A stretch of 64,000 nt of DNA from Ecdyonurus torrentis (GCA_949318235.1 OX439129.1:2976001-3040000), one strand, 5' to 3'. Shown: positions 13,306-26,802, counted from the first letter of the stretch. Notes: generated by a model from the sequence alone, not told the origin. Made by a program: numbers and translations.

Positions 13306-16300
13306 TCGTATTCACAGTCTGAAAAGTACGATGATAAAGCACTGAGATTCTCTATAACCGCCAAAGTTTGCATTGGAGCGATTAAGGTGTAATAACCTTT
13401 TCTTTGCAAGTCTGTTAGTCCTACATTTCAGTTTAAACCGCATGCCTGTAGCTTTATTAGTTTCAAAGATATCATCAAAAATCGTATTCTTAGTCTGAAA
13501 ACTACGTTGAGAAAGCACTGAGATTCTCTATAACTGCGAAAGTTTGCATTAAAGCGATTAAGGTTTCATAACCTTTTCTCTGCAAGTCTGTTAGTCCTAC
13601 ATTTTAGTTCAAACCGCAAGCCTGTAGCTTTATTAGTTTCGGAGATATCATCAAAAATCGTATTCACAGTCTGAAAAGTACGATGAGAAAGCACTGAGGT
13701 TTTCTATAACTGCGAAAGTTTGCATTGGAGCGATTAAGGTGTAATAACCTTTTCTTTGCAAGTCTGTTAGTCCTACATTTCAGTTTAAACCGCATGCCTG
13801 TAGCTTTATTAGTTTCAAAGATATCATCAAAAATCGTATTCTTAGTCTGGAAACTACGTTGAGAAAGCACTGAGATTCTCTATAACTGCGAAAGTTTGCA
13901 TTAAAGCGATTAAGGTGTCATAACCTTTTCTCTGCAAGTCTGTTAGTCCTACATTTTAGTTCAAACCGCAAGCCTGTAGCTTTAGTAGTTTCGGAGATAT
14001 CATCAAAAATCGTATTCACAGTCTGAAAAGTACGATGAGAAAGCACTGAGATTCTCTATAACCGCGAAAGTTTGCATTGGAGCGATTAAGGTGTAATAAC
14101 CTTTTCTTTGCAAGCCTGTAAGTCCTACATTTTAGTGTAAACCGCAAGTCTGTAGCTTTATTAATTTCGTAGATATGATCAGAAATCGTATATACAGTCT
14201 GAAAAGTACGATGAGAAAGCACTGATATTCTCTATAACTGCAAAAGTTTGCATTTGAGCGATTTAGGTGTAATGACCTTTTCTTTGCAAGTCTGTTAGTA
14301 CTACATTTAAGTTCAAACCGCAAGCCTGTAGCTTTATTAGTTTCGGAGATATAATCAACAATCGTATTCACAGTCTGAAAAGTACGATGAGAAAGCACTG
14401 AGATTCTCTATAACTGTGAAAGTTTGCATTGGAGCGATTAAGGTGTAAAAACCTTTTTTTGCAAGTCTATTAGTACTACATTTTAGTTCAAACCGCAAGC
14501 CTGTAGCTTTATTAGTTTCGGAGATATCATCAAAAATCGGACTCACAGTCTAAAAAGTACGATGAGAAAGCACTGAGATTCTCTATAACCGCGAAAGTTT
14601 GCATTGGTGCGATTAAGGTGTAATAACCTTTTCTTTGCAAGTCTGTTAGTCCTGCATTATAGTTAAAACCACAAGCCTGTAGCTTTATTAGTTTCGGAGA
14701 TATCATCAAAATTCGTATCCACAGTCTAAAAAGTACGATCAGAAAGCACTGAGATTTTCTAGAACTGCGAAAGTTTGCATTGCAGCGATTAAGGTGTAAT
14801 AACCTTTTTCTTTGCAAGTCTGTTAGTCCTACATTTTAGTTCAAACCGCAAGCCTGTAGCTTTATTAGTTTCGGAGATATCATCAACAATCGTATTCACG
14901 GTCTGAAAAGTACGATGAGAAAGCACTGAGATTTTCTAGAACTGCGAAAGTTTGCATTGGAGCGATTAAGGTGTAATAACCTTTTTCTTTGCAAGTCTGT
15001 TAGTCCTACATCTTAGTTCAACCCGCAAGCCTTTAGCTTTATTAGTTTCGGAGATATCATCAACAATCGTATTCACGGTTTGAAAAGTACGACGAGAAAG
15101 CACTGAGATTCTCTATAACTGCGAAAGTTTGCAATGAAGCGATTAAGTTGTAATAACCTTTTCTTTGCATGTCTCTTAGTCCTACATTTTAGTTCAAATC
15201 GCAAGCCTGTAGCTTTATTAGTTTCGGAGATATCATCAAAATTCGTATTCACAGTCTGAAAAGTACGATGATAAAGCACTGAGATTCTCTATAACCGCGA
15301 AAGTTTGCATTGGAGCGATTAAGGTGTAATAACCTTTTCTTTGCAAGTCTGTTAGTCCTACATTTCAGTTTAAACCGCATGCCTGTAGCTTTATTAGTTT
15401 CAAAGATATCATCAAAAATCGTATTCTTAGTCTGAAAACTACGTTGAGAAAGCACTGAGATTCTCTATAACTGCGAAAGTTTGCATTAAAGCGATTAAGG
15501 TTTCATAACCTTTTCTCTGCAAGTCTGTTAGTCCTACATTTTAGTTCAAACCGCAAGCCTGTAGCTTTATTAGTTTCGGAGATATCATCAAAAATCGTAT
15601 TCACAGTCTGAAAAGTACGATGAGAAAGCACTGAGGTTTTCTATAACTGCGAAAGTTTGCATTGGAGCGATTAAGGTGTAATAACCTTTTCTTTGCAAGT
15701 CTGTTAGTCCTACATTTCAGTTTAAACCGCATGCCTGTAGCTTTATTAGTTTCAAAGATATCATCAAAAATCGTATTCTTAGTCTGGAAACTACGTTGAG
15801 AAAGCACTGAGATTCTCTATAACTGCGAAAGTTTGCATTAAAGCGATTAAGGTGTCATAACCTTTTCTCTGCAAGTCTGTTAGTCCTACATTTTAGTTCA
15901 AACCGCAAGCCTGTAGCTTTATTAGTTTCGGAGATATCATCAAAAATCGTATTCACAGTCTGAAAAGTACGATGAGAAAGCACTGAGATTCTCTATAACC
16001 GCGAAAGTTTGCATTGGAGCGATTAAGGTGTAATAACCTTTTCTTTGCAAGCCTGTAAGTCCTACATTTTAGTGTAAACCGCAAGTCTGTAGCTTTATTA
16101 ATTTCGTAGATATGATCAGAAATCGTATATACAGTCTGAAAAGTACGATAAGAAAGCACTGATATTCTCTATAACTGCAAAAGTTTGCATTTGAGCGATT
16201 TAGGTGTAATGACCTTTTCTTTGCAAGTCTGTTAGTACTACATTTAAGTTCAAACCGCAAGCCTGTAGCTTTATTAGTTTCGGAGATATAATCAACAATC

Positions 16301-17180
16301 GTATTCACAGTCTGAAAAGTACGATGAGAAAGCACTGAGATTCTCTATAACTGTGAAAGTTTGCATTGGAGCGATTAAGGTGTAAAAACCTTTTTTTGCA
16401 AGTCTATTAGTACTACATTTTAGTTCAAACCGCAAGCCTGTAGCTTTATTAGTTTCGGAGATATCATCAAAAATCGGACTCACAGTCTAAAAAGTACGAT
16501 GAGAAAGCACTGAGATTCTCTATAACCGCGAAAGTTTGCATTGGTGCGATTAAGGTGTAATAACCTTTTCTTTGCAAGTCTGTTAGTCCTGCATTATAGT
16601 TAAAACCACAAGCCTGTAGCTTTATTAGTTTCGGAGATATCATCAAAATTCGTATCCACAGTCTAAAAAGTACGATCAGAAAGCACTGAGATTTTCTAGA
16701 ACTGCGAAAGTTTGCATTGCAGCGATTAAGGTGTAATAACCTTTTTCTTTGCAAGTCTGTTAGTCCTACATTTTAGTTCAAACCGCAAGCCTGTAGCTTT
16801 ATTAGTTTCGGAGATATCATCAACAGTCGTATTCACGGTCTGAAAAGTACGATGAGAAAGCACTGAGATTTTCTAGAACTGCGAAAGTTTGCATTGGAGC
16901 GATTAAGGTGTAATAACCTTTTTCTTTGCAAGTCTGTTAGTCCTACATCTTAGTTCAACCCGCAAGCCTTTAGCTTTATTAGTTTCGGAGATATCATCAA
17001 CAATCGTATTCACGGTTTGAAAAGTACGACGAGAAAGCACTGAGATTCTCTATAACTGCGAAAGTTTGCAATGAAGCGATTAAGTTGTAATAACCTTTGC
17101 ATGTCTCTTAGTCCTACATTTTAGTTCAAATCGCAAGCCTGTAGCTTTATTAGTTTCGGAGATATCATCAAAATTCGTAT
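13306..17180 (-). repeat. Satellite A tandem higher-order duplication, 1,937-bp unit
   Basis: Two adjacent copies of an 11-monomer unit (11 x 176 + 1 bp). Landmarks 13312, 13664, 14016, 14132, 14355 and 14530 reappear at 15249, 15601, 15953, 16069, 16292 and 16467. The private GATGATAAAGC variant at 13,330 is also at 15,267. The second copy has a small deletion near 17,095 (AACCTTTGCATG, lacking TTTCT-like bases present in the first copy). Confidence 0.85.
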
Positions 17181-20100
17181 CTACAGTCTGAAAAGTACAA
17201 TCAGAAAGCACTGAGATTTTCTATAACTGCAAAAGTTTGCATCGGAGCGATTAAGGTGTAATAACGTTTTATTTAAAAGTCTGTTAGTCCTAAATTTTAG
17301 TTCAAACCGCAAGCCTGTAGCTTTATTAGTTTCGGAGATATCATCAAAATTCGTATCCACAGTCTAAAAAGTACGATCAGAAAGCACTGAGATTTTCTAG
17401 AACTGCGAAAGTTTGCATTGCAGCGATTAAGGTGTAATAACCTTTTTGTTTGCAAGTCTGTTAGTACTACATTTTAGTTCAAACCGCAAGCCTTTAGCTT
17501 TATTAGTTTCGGAGATATCATCAAAATTCGTATTCACAGTCTGAAAAGTACGACGAGAAAGCACTGAGGTTTTCTATAACTGCGAAAGTTTGCATTGGAG
17601 CGATTAAGGTGTAATAACCTTTTCATTGCAAGTCTGTTAGTTTTACATTTTAGTTCAAACCGCAAACCTGTAGCTTTTTTAGTTTCAGAGAAATCATCAA
17701 AAATCGTATTCACAGTCTGAAAAGTACGATGAGAAAGCACTGTGATTCTCTATAACTGCGAAAGTTTGCATTGGAGCGATTAAGGTGTAATTAACTTTTC
17801 CTTGCAAGTCTGTAAGTCCTAAATTTAAGTTCAAATCGCAAGTCTGTAGCTTTATTAGTTTCAGAGATATTATCAAAAATCGTATTCACAGTCTGAAAAG
17901 TACGTAGAGAAAGCTCTGAGATTCTCTATTACGGCGAAAGTTGGCATTGGAGCGATTAAGGTAAAATAACCTTTTCTTTGCAAGTTATTAGTCCTACATT
18001 TTAGTTCAACCCGCAAGCCTGTAGCTAAATTAGTTTTGGAGATATCATCAAAAATCTTATTCGCAGTCTAAAAAGTACGATGAGAAAGCACTGAGATTCT
18101 CTATAACTGCGAAAGTTTGCATTAAAGCGATTGAGGTGTCATAACATTTTCTCTGCAAGTCTGTTAGTCCTACATTTTAGTTCAAACCGCAAGCCTGTAG
18201 CTTTATTAGTTTCGGAGATATCATCAAAAATCGTATTTACAGTCTGAAAAGTACGATGAGAAAGCACTGAGATTCTCTATAACCGCGAAAGTTTGCATTG
18301 GAGCCATTAAGGTGTAATAACCTTTTCTTTGCAAGTCTGTTAGTCCTACATTTCAGTTTAAACCGCATGCCTGTAGCTTTATTAGTTTCAAAGATATCAT
18401 CAAAAATCGTATTCTTAGTCTGAAAACTACGTTGAGAAAGCACTGAGATTCTCTATAACTGCGAAAGTTTGCATTAAAGCGATTAAGGTGTCATAACCTT
18501 TTCTCTGCAAGTCTGTTAGTCCTACATTTTAGTTCAAACCGCAAGCCTGTAGCTTTATTAGTTTCGGAGATATCATCAAAAATCGTATTCACAGTCTGAA
18601 AAGTACGATGAGAAAGCACTGAGATTCTCTATAACCGCGAAAGTTTGCATTGGAGCGATTAAGGTGTAATAACCTTTTCTTTGCAAGCCTGTAAGTCCTA
18701 CATTTTAGTGTAAACCGCAAGTCTGTAGCTTTATTAATTTCGTAGATATGATCAGAAATCGTATATACAGTCTGAAAAGTACGAAGAGAAAACACTGATA
18801 TTCTCTATAACTGCAAAACTTTGCATTTGAGCGATTTAGGTGTAATGACCTTTTCTTTGCAAGTCTGTTAGTACTACATTTAAGTTCAAACCGCAAGCCT
18901 GTAGCTTTATTAGTTTCGGAGATATAATCAACAATCGTATTCACAGTCTGAAAAGTACGATGAGAAAGCACTGAGATTCTCTATAACTGTGAAAGTTTGC
19001 ATTGGAGCGATTAAGGTGTAAAAACCTTTTTTTGCAAGTCTATTAGTACTACATTTTAGTTCAAACCGCAAGCCTGTAGCTTTATTAGTTTCGGAGATAT
19101 CATCAAAAATCGGACTCACAGTCTAAAAAGTACGATGAGAAAGCACTGAGATTCTCTATAACCGCGAAAGTTTGCATTGGTGCGATTAAGGTGTAATAAC
19201 CTTTTCTTTGCAAGTCTGTTAGTCCTGCATTATAGTTAAAACCACAAGCCTGTAGCTTTATTAGTTTCGGAGATATCATCAAAATTCGTATCCACAGTCT
19301 AAAAAGTACGATCAGAAAGCACTGAGATTTTCTAGAACTGCGAAAGTTTGCATTGCAGCGATTAAGGTGTAATAACCTTTTTCTTTGCAAGTCTGTTAGT
19401 CCTACATTTTAGTTCAAACCGCAAGCCTGTATCTTTATTAGTTTCGGAGATATCATCAACAATCGTATTCACGGTCTGAAAAGTACGATGAGAAAGCACT
19501 GAGATTTTCTAGAACTGCGAAAGTTTGCAATGAAGCGATTAAGTTGTAATAACCTTTTCTTTGCATGTCTCTTAGTCCTACATTTTAGTTCAAATCGCAA
19601 GCCTGTAGCTTTATTAGTTTCGGAGATATCATCAAAATTCGTATCTACAGTCTGAAAAGTACAATCAGAAAGCACTGAGATTTTCTATAACTGCAAAAGT
19701 TTGCATTGGAGCGATTAAGGTGTAATAACGTTTTCTTTAAAAGTCTGTTAGTCCTAAATTTTAGTTCAAACCGCAAGCCTGTAGCTTTATTAGTTTCGGA
19801 GATATCATCAAAATTCGTATCCACAGTCTAAAAAGTACGATCAGAAAGCACTGAGATTTTCTAGAACTGCGAAAGTTTGCATTGCAGCGATTAAGGTGTA
19901 ATAACCTTTTTCTTTGCAAGTCTGTTAGTACTACATTTTAGTTCAAACCGCAAGCCTTTAGCTTTATTAGTTTCGGAGATATCATCAAAATTCGTATTCA
20001 CAGTCTGAAAAGTACGACGAGAAAGCACTGAGGTTTTCTATAACTGCGAAAGTTTGCATTGGAGCGATTAAGGTGTAATAACCTTTTCATTGCAAGTCTG

Positions 20101-21985
20101 TTAGTTTTACATTTTAGTTCAAACCGCAAACCTGTAGCTTTTTTAGTTTCAGAGAAATCATCAAAAATCGTATTCACAGTCTGAAAAGTACGATGAGAAA
20201 GCACTGTGATTCTCTATAACTGCGAAAGTTTGCATTGGAGCGATTAAGGTGTAATTAACTTTTCTTTGCAAGTCTGTAAGTCCTAAATTTAAGTTCAAAT
20301 CGCAAGTCTGTAGCTTTATTAGTTTCAGAGATATTATCAAAAATCGTATTCACAGTCTGAAAAGTACGTAGAGAAAGCTCTGAGATTCTCTATTACGGCG
20401 AAAGTTGGCATTGGAGCGATTAAGGTAAAATAACCTTTTCTTTGCAAGTCTGTTAGTCCTACATTTTAGTTCAACCCGCAAGCCTGTAGCTAAATTAGTT
20501 TTGGAGATATCATCAAAAATCGCATTCTTAGTCTGAAAACTACGTTGAAAAAGCACTGAGATTCTCTATAACTGCGAAAGTTTGCATTAAAGCGATTGAG
20601 GTGTCATAACATTTTCTCTGCAAGTCTGTTAGTCCTACATTTTAGTTCAAACCGCAAGCCTGTAGCTTTATTAGTTTCGGAGATATCATCAAAAATCGTA
20701 TTTACAGTCTGAAAAGTACGATGAGAAAGCACTGAGATTCTCTATAACCGCGAAAGTTTGCATTGGAGCCATTAAGGTGTAATAACCTTTTCTTTGCAAG
20801 TCTGTTAGTCCTACATTTCAGTTTAAACCGCATGCCTGTAGCTTTATTAGTTTCAAAGATATCATCAAAAATCGTATTCTTAGTCTGAAAACTACGTTGA
20901 GAAAGCACTGAGATTCTCTATAACTGCGAAAGTTTGCATTAAAGCGATTAAGGTGTCATAACCTTTTCTCTGCAAGTCTGTTAGTCCTACATTTTAGTTT
21001 AAACCGCAAGCCTGTAGCTTTATTAGTTTCGGAGATATCATCAAAAATCGTATTCACAGTCTGAAAAGTACGATGAGAAAGCACTGAGATTCTCTATAAC
21101 CGCGAAAGTTTGCATTGGAGCGATTAAGGTGTAATAACCTTTTCTTTGCAAGCCTGTAAGTCCTACATTTTAGTGTAAACCGCAAGTCTGTAGCTTTATT
21201 AATTTCGTAGATATGATCAGAAATCGTATATACAGTCTGAAAAGTACGAAGAGAAAGCACTGATATTCTCTATAACTGCAAAAGTTTGCATTTGAGCGAT
21301 TTAGGTGTAATGACCTTTTCTTTGCAAGTCTGTTAGTACTACATTTAAGTTCAAACCGCAAGCCTGTAGCTTTATTAGTTTCGGAGATATAATCAACAAT
21401 CGTATTCACAGTCTGAAAAGTACGATGAGAAAGCACTGAGATTCTCTATAACTGTGAAAGTTTGCATTGGAGCGATTAAGGTGTAAAAACCTTTTTTTGC
21501 AAGTCTATTAGTACTACATTTTAGTTCAAACCGCAAGCCTGTAGCTTTATTAGTTTCGGAGATATCATCAAAAATCGGACTCACAGTCTAAAAAGTACGA
21601 TGAGAAAGCACTGAGATTCTCTATAACCGCGAAAGTTTGCATTGGTGCGATTAAGGTGTAATAACCTTTTCTTTGCAAGTCTGTTAGTCCTGCATTATAG
21701 TTAAAACCACAAGCCTGTAGCTTTATTAGTTTCGGAGATATCATCAAAATTCGTATCCACAGTCTAAAAAGTACGATCAGAAAGCACTGAGATTTTCTAG
21801 AACTGCGAAAGTTTGCATTGCAGCGATTAAGGTGTAATAACCTTTTTCTTTGCAAGTCTGTTAGTCCTACATTTTAGTTCAAACCGCAAGCCTGTAGCTT
21901 TATTAGTTTCGGAGATATCATCAACAATCGTATTCACGTTCTGAAAAGTACGATGAGAAAGCACTGAGATTTTCTAGAACTGCAA
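17056..21985 (-). repeat. Satellite A tandem higher-order duplication, 2,465-bp unit
   Basis: Two directly abutting copies, about 17,056-19,520 and 19,521-21,985, each 14 monomers plus 1 bp. Landmarks 18237, 18589, 18705, 18928 and 19103 recur at 20702, 21054, 21170, 21393 and 21568. Divergence is limited to scattered substitutions, for example CAAAACTTTGC at about 18,816 against CAAAAGTTTGC at about 21,281. The end is marked where 19,521 continues CAATGAAGCG and 21,986 continues CATTGGAGCG. Confidence 0.85.
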
Positions 21986-22570
21986 AAGTTTGCATTGGAG
22001 CGATTAAGGTGTAATAACCTTTTTCTTTGCAAGTCTGTTAGTCCTACATCTTAGTTCAACCCGCAAGCCTGTAGCTTTATTAGTTTCGGAGATATCATCA
22101 ACAATCATATTCACGGTTTGAAAAGTACGACGAGAAAGCACTGAGGTTTTCTATAACTGCAAAAGTTTGCATTGGAGCGAATAAGGTGTTATTACCTTTT
22201 CTTTGCAAGTCTGTTAGTCCTACATTTCAGTTCAAACCGCATGCCTGTAGCTTTATTAGTTTCAAAGATATCATCAAAAATCTTATTCGCAGTCTAAAAA
22301 GTACTATGAGAAAGCACTGAGATTCTTTATAACTGCGAAAGTTTGCATTAAAGCGATTAAGGTGTAATAACCTTTTCTTTGCAAGTCTCTTAGTCCTACA
22401 TTCTAGTTCAAACCGCAAGCCTGTAGCTTTATAAGATTCGATGATATCATCAAAAATCTTATTCGCAGTCTAAAAAGTACGATGAGAAAGCACTGAGATT
22501 CTCTATAACTGCGAAAGTTTGCATTGTAGCGGTAAAGGTGTAAAAAACCTTTTCTTTGGAAGTCTTGCAG

Positions 22571-23780
22571 TCCTACATTTCAGTTTAAACCGCATGCCTG
22601 TAGCTTTATTAGTTTCAAAGATATCATCAAAAATCGTATTCTTAGTCTGGAAACTACGTTGAGAAAGCACTGAGATTCTCTATAACTGCGAAAGTTTGCA
22701 TTAAAGCGATTAAGGTGTCATAACCTTTTCTCTGCAAGTCTGTTAGTCCTACATTTTAGTTCAAACCGCAAGCCTGTTGCTTTATTAGTTTCGGAGATAT
22801 CATCAAAATTCGTATTCACAGTCTGAAAAGTACGACGAGAAAGCACTGAGGTTTTCTATAACTGCGAAAGTTTGCATTGGAGCGATTAAGGTGTAATAAC
22901 ATTTTCATTGCAAGTCTGTTAGTTTTACATTTCAGTTCAAACCGCATGCCTGTAGCTTTATTAGTTTCAAAGATATCATCAAAAATCGTATTCTTAGTCT
23001 GAAAATTACGTTGAGAAAGCACTGAGATTCTCTATAACTGCAAATGTTTGCATTAGAGCGATTAAGGTGTAACAACCTTTTCTTTGCAAGTCTGTTAGTC
23101 CTACATTTTAGTTTAAACCGCAAACCTGTAGCTTTTTTAGTTTCAGAGAAATCATCAAAAATCGTATTCACAGTCTGAAAAGTACGATGAGAAAGCACTG
23201 TGATTCTCTATAACTGCGAAAGTTTGCATTGGAGCGATTAAGGTGTAATTAACTTTTCTTTGCAAGTCTGTAAGTCCTAAATTTAAGTTCAAATCGCAAG
23301 TCTGTAGCTTTATTAGTTTCGGAGATATTATCAAAAATCGTATTCACAGTCTGAAAAGTACGTAGAGAAAGCTCTGAGATTCTCTATTACGGCGAAAGTT
23401 GGCATTGGAGCGATTAAGGTAAAATAACCTTTTCTTTGCAAGTCTGTTAGTCCTACATTTTAGTTCAACCCGCAAGCCTGTAGCTAAATTAGTTTCGGAG
23501 ATAAAATCAAAAATCGTATTCACAGTCTGAAAATTACGATGAGAAAGCACTGAGATTCTCTATAACCGCGAAAGTTTGCATTGGTGCGATTAAGGTGTAA
23601 TAACCTTTTCTTTGCAAGTCTGTTAGTCCTGCATTATAGTTAAAACCACAAGCCTGTAGCTTTATTAGTTTCGGAGATATCATCAAAATTCGTATCCACA
23701 GTCTAAAAAGTACGATCAGAAAGCACTGAGATTTTCTAGAACTGCGAAAGTTTGCATTGCAGCGATTAAGGTGTAATAAT
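22571..23780 (-). repeat. Left arm of a 1.2-kb inverted repeat in satellite A
   Basis: This arm is the reverse complement of 26,803-28,012; paired coordinates sum to 50,583 over the whole arm with no net indel. For example, 22816-23022 pairs with 27561-27767 and 23344-23550 pairs with 27033-27239. The outer edge is sharp: left of 22,571 the sequence reads AGTCTTGCAG, while the partner continues with the reverse complement of a different monomer type. The arms are separated by about 3.0 kb containing satellite B and one kilobase of A. Confidence 0.88.
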
Positions 23781-25728
23781 TTTTTTTTCTTCATATGGGC
23801 TACAATGCTATAGACTTCGGTAAGAAAATACGAAAATTCTCAAAAACTGAGAAAGTTTTATTTTTTGCGACTAAAGTGTAATAAACTTTTCGTTAGACAT
23901 TTCAAAGTGATACATTTCAGTTCAAACCGTAAGTCTGTAGCATTATTAGTTTCTGAGATATCATCAAAAATCGTTTTCAGAATCTGAAAAACACAATTTT
24001 TTTAAAACATTTTTTTTTCTCAATTTTGTTTCTAGAGGTGAATTTAGTACTATAGAGCGTTTTGCATCACTTTATTTCAAAACCACAACTTTACATCTCA
24101 ATTAGAACTCGAGTTACAATTTTTTTTCTTTTTATGGGCTACAATGTTATAGACTTCGGTAAGAAAATTCGAAAATTCTCAAATACTAAGAAAGTTTTAG
24201 TTTTTGCGACTTAAGTGTTATAAACTTTTCATAAGACATTTTAAAGTGATACATTTCAGTTCAAACCGTAAGTCTGTAGCATTATTAGTTTTTGAGATAT
24301 CATCAAAAATCGTTTTCAGAAACTGAAAAACACAATTTTTTTGGAAAAATTATTTTTCTCAAGTTTGTTTCTAGAGGTGAATTTAAAACTATAGAGCGTT
24401 TTGCATCACTTTATTTCAAAACCGCAACTTTCTATCTCAATTGGAACTCGAGTTACAAACTTTTTTTTTCATATGGGCTACAATGCTATAGACTTCGGTA
24501 AGAAAATACGAAAATTCTCAAAAACTGAGAAAGATTTATTTTTTGCGACTAAAGTGTAATAAACTTTTCGTTAGACTTTTCATAGTGATACATTTCAGTT
24601 CAAACCGTAAGTCTGTAGCATTATTAGTTTCTGAGATATCATCAAAAATCGTTTTCAGAATCTGAAAAACACAATTTTTTTCGCAATATTTTTTTTCTCA
24701 ATTTTGTTTCTAGAGGTGAATTTAGTACTATAGAGCGTTTTGCATCACTTTATTTCAAAACCACAACTTTCCATCTCAATTAAAACTTGAGTTACACACT
24801 TTTTTTTATATGGGCTACAATGCTATAGATATTAGTAAGAAAATTCGAAAATTCTCAAAAACTGAGAAAGTTTTATTTTTTGCGACTAAAGTGTTATAAA
24901 CTTTTCATAAGACATTTCAAAGTGATACATTTCAGTTCAAACCGTAAGTCTGTAGCTTTATTAGTTTCTGAGATATCATGACAAATCGTTTTCAGAAACT
25001 GAAAAACACAATTTTTTTGGAAAAATTATTTTTCTCAAATTTGTTTCTAGAGGTAAATTTAGTACTATAGAGCGTTTTGCATCACTTTATTTCAAAACCG
25101 CAACTTTCTATCTCAATTGGAATTCGAGTTACAAACTTTTTTTTCTTCATATGGGCTACAATGCTATAGACTTCGGTAAGAAAATACGAAAATTCTCAAA
25201 AACTGAGAAAGTTTTATTTTTTGCGACTAAAGTGTAATAAACTTTTCGTTAGACATTTCAAAGTGATACATTTCAGTTTAAACCGTAAGTCTGTGGCATT
25301 ATTAGTTTCTGAGATATCATCAAAAATCGTTTTCAGAATCTGAAAAGCACAATTTTTTTCGAAATTTTTTTTTCTCAATTTTGTTTCTAGAGGTAAATTT
25401 AGTACTATAGAGCGTTTTGCATCACTTTATTTCAAAACCGCAACTTTCTATCTCAATTGGAACTCGAGTTACAAACTTTTTTTTTCTTCATATGGGCTAC
25501 AATGCAATAGACTTCGGTAAGAAAATACTAAAATTCTCAAAAACTGAGAAAGTTTTATTTTTTGCGACTAAAGTGTTATAAACTTTTCATACCACATTTC
25601 AAAGTGATACATTTCAGTTCAAACCGTAAGTCTGTAGCATTATTAGTTTCTGAGATATCATCAAAAATCGTTTTCAGAAACTGAAAAACACAATTTTTTT
25701 GAAAAAATTATTTTTCTCAAATTTGTTT
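23780..25728 (-). repeat. Satellite B array, about 342-bp dimer, minus orientation
   Basis: About 5.7 units of the B repeat, recognised by CATATGGGCTACAATGCTAT, AAACTTTTCATAAGACATTT, CTGAGATATCATCAAAAATC, TTTTCAGAATCTGAAAA and TTCTAGAGGTGAATTTA. The segment closely matches the large B array downstream. About 24,290-24,880 aligns with 52,990-53,580, including the unusual ACTTGAGTTACACAC and GATATTAGTAAG variants. About 25,150-25,500 resembles 52,150-52,500. It therefore looks like a mosaic piece of the same B array. It separates A in minus orientation from A in plus orientation. Confidence 0.95.
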
Positions 25729-26802
25729 TGCTTGCAAAGAAAAGGTTATAACACATAATACGCTCCAATGCAAACTTTCGCGGTTATAGAGAATCTCAGT
25801 GCTTTCTCATCGTACTTTTCAGACTGTGAATACAATTTTTGATGATATCTCCAAAACTAATAAAGCTACAGGCTTGCGGTTTGAACTAAAATGTAGGACT
25901 AAGAGACTTGCAAAGAAAAGGTTATTACACCTTAATCGCTTCAATGCAAACTTTCGCACTTATAGAGAATCTCAGTGCTTTATCATCGTACTTTTCAGAC
26001 TGTGAATACGATTTTTGATGATATCCCCGAAACTAATAAAGCTACAGACTTGCGATTTAAACTAAAATGTAGGACTGCCAGACTTCCAAAGAAAAGGGTT
26101 TTTACACCTTAATCGCTCCAAAGCAAACTTTCGCGGTTATAGAGAATCTCAGTGCTTTCTCATCGTACTTTTCAGACTGTGAATACGATTTTTGATGATT
26201 TCTCTGAAACTAAAAAAGCTACAGGTTTGCGGTTTGAACTAAAATGTAGGACTAACAGACTTGCAAAGAAAAGGTCATTACACCTTAATCGCTCCAATGC
26301 AAACATTTGCAGTTATAGAGAATCTCAGTGCTTTCTCAACGTAATTTTCAGACTAAGAATACGATTTTTGATGATATCTTTGAAACTAATAAAGCTACAG
26401 GCATGCGGTTTGAACTAAAATGTAGGACTAACAGACTTGCAGAGAAAAGGTTATTACACCTTAATCGCTCCAATGCAAACTTTCGCAGTTATAGAAAACC
26501 TCAGTGCTTTCTCATCGTACTTTTCAGACTGTGAATACGATTTTTGATGATATCTCCGAAACTAATAAAGCTACAGGCTTGTGGTTTGGACTTAAATGTA
26601 GCACTAAAAGACTTGCAAAGAAAAGGTTATTACACCTTAATGGCTCCAATGCAAACTTTCGCAGTTATAGAGAATCTCAGTGCTTTGTCATCGTACTTTT
26701 CAGACCGTGAATACGATTGTTGATGATATCTCCGAAACTAATAAAGCTACAGGCTTGCGGTTTGAACTAAAATGTAGGACTAACAGACTTGCAAAGAAAA
26801 AA

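Larger units (their letters stand above)
1..23780 (-). repeat. Satellite A array, about 176-bp monomer, minus orientation
   Basis: Tandem array of about 135 monomers of 176 bp; some are 177 bp because one T-run reads CCTTTTTC instead of CCTTTTC. On this strand each monomer contains AGTTTCGGAGATATCATCAA, a CAGTCTGAAAAGTAC box, a GAGAAAGCACTGAGATTCTC segment, GCGAAAGTTTGCATT and GCGATTAAGGTGTAATAACC. The period is seen directly where equivalent positions recur at 6968, 7144 and 7260+60, and at many 352-bp (two-monomer) steps. Variant monomers differ at a limited set of sites and recur in blocks, which is the mark of higher-order organisation. Many open frames of 63-113 codons lie on the minus strand, but 176 is not divisible by three, so each frame shifts from one monomer to the next and ends at a fixed stop; I treat none as a gene. 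Array identity is certain; a centromeric role is inference. Confidence 0.97.

Noticed and set aside
1..23780. CRISPR-like direct repeats
   Set aside because: Repeats are contiguous 176-bp monomers with no unique spacers between them and no cas genes.
277..23794. Dozens of similar 63-113 codon minus-strand open frames, apparently a conserved protein family
   Set aside because: They repeat with the satellite. Each frame is longer than one monomer, and the 176-bp period shifts the frame in every monomer; starts and stops sit at fixed satellite positions, and there is no ribosome-binding or exon context. Conservation is fully explained by DNA homogenisation.
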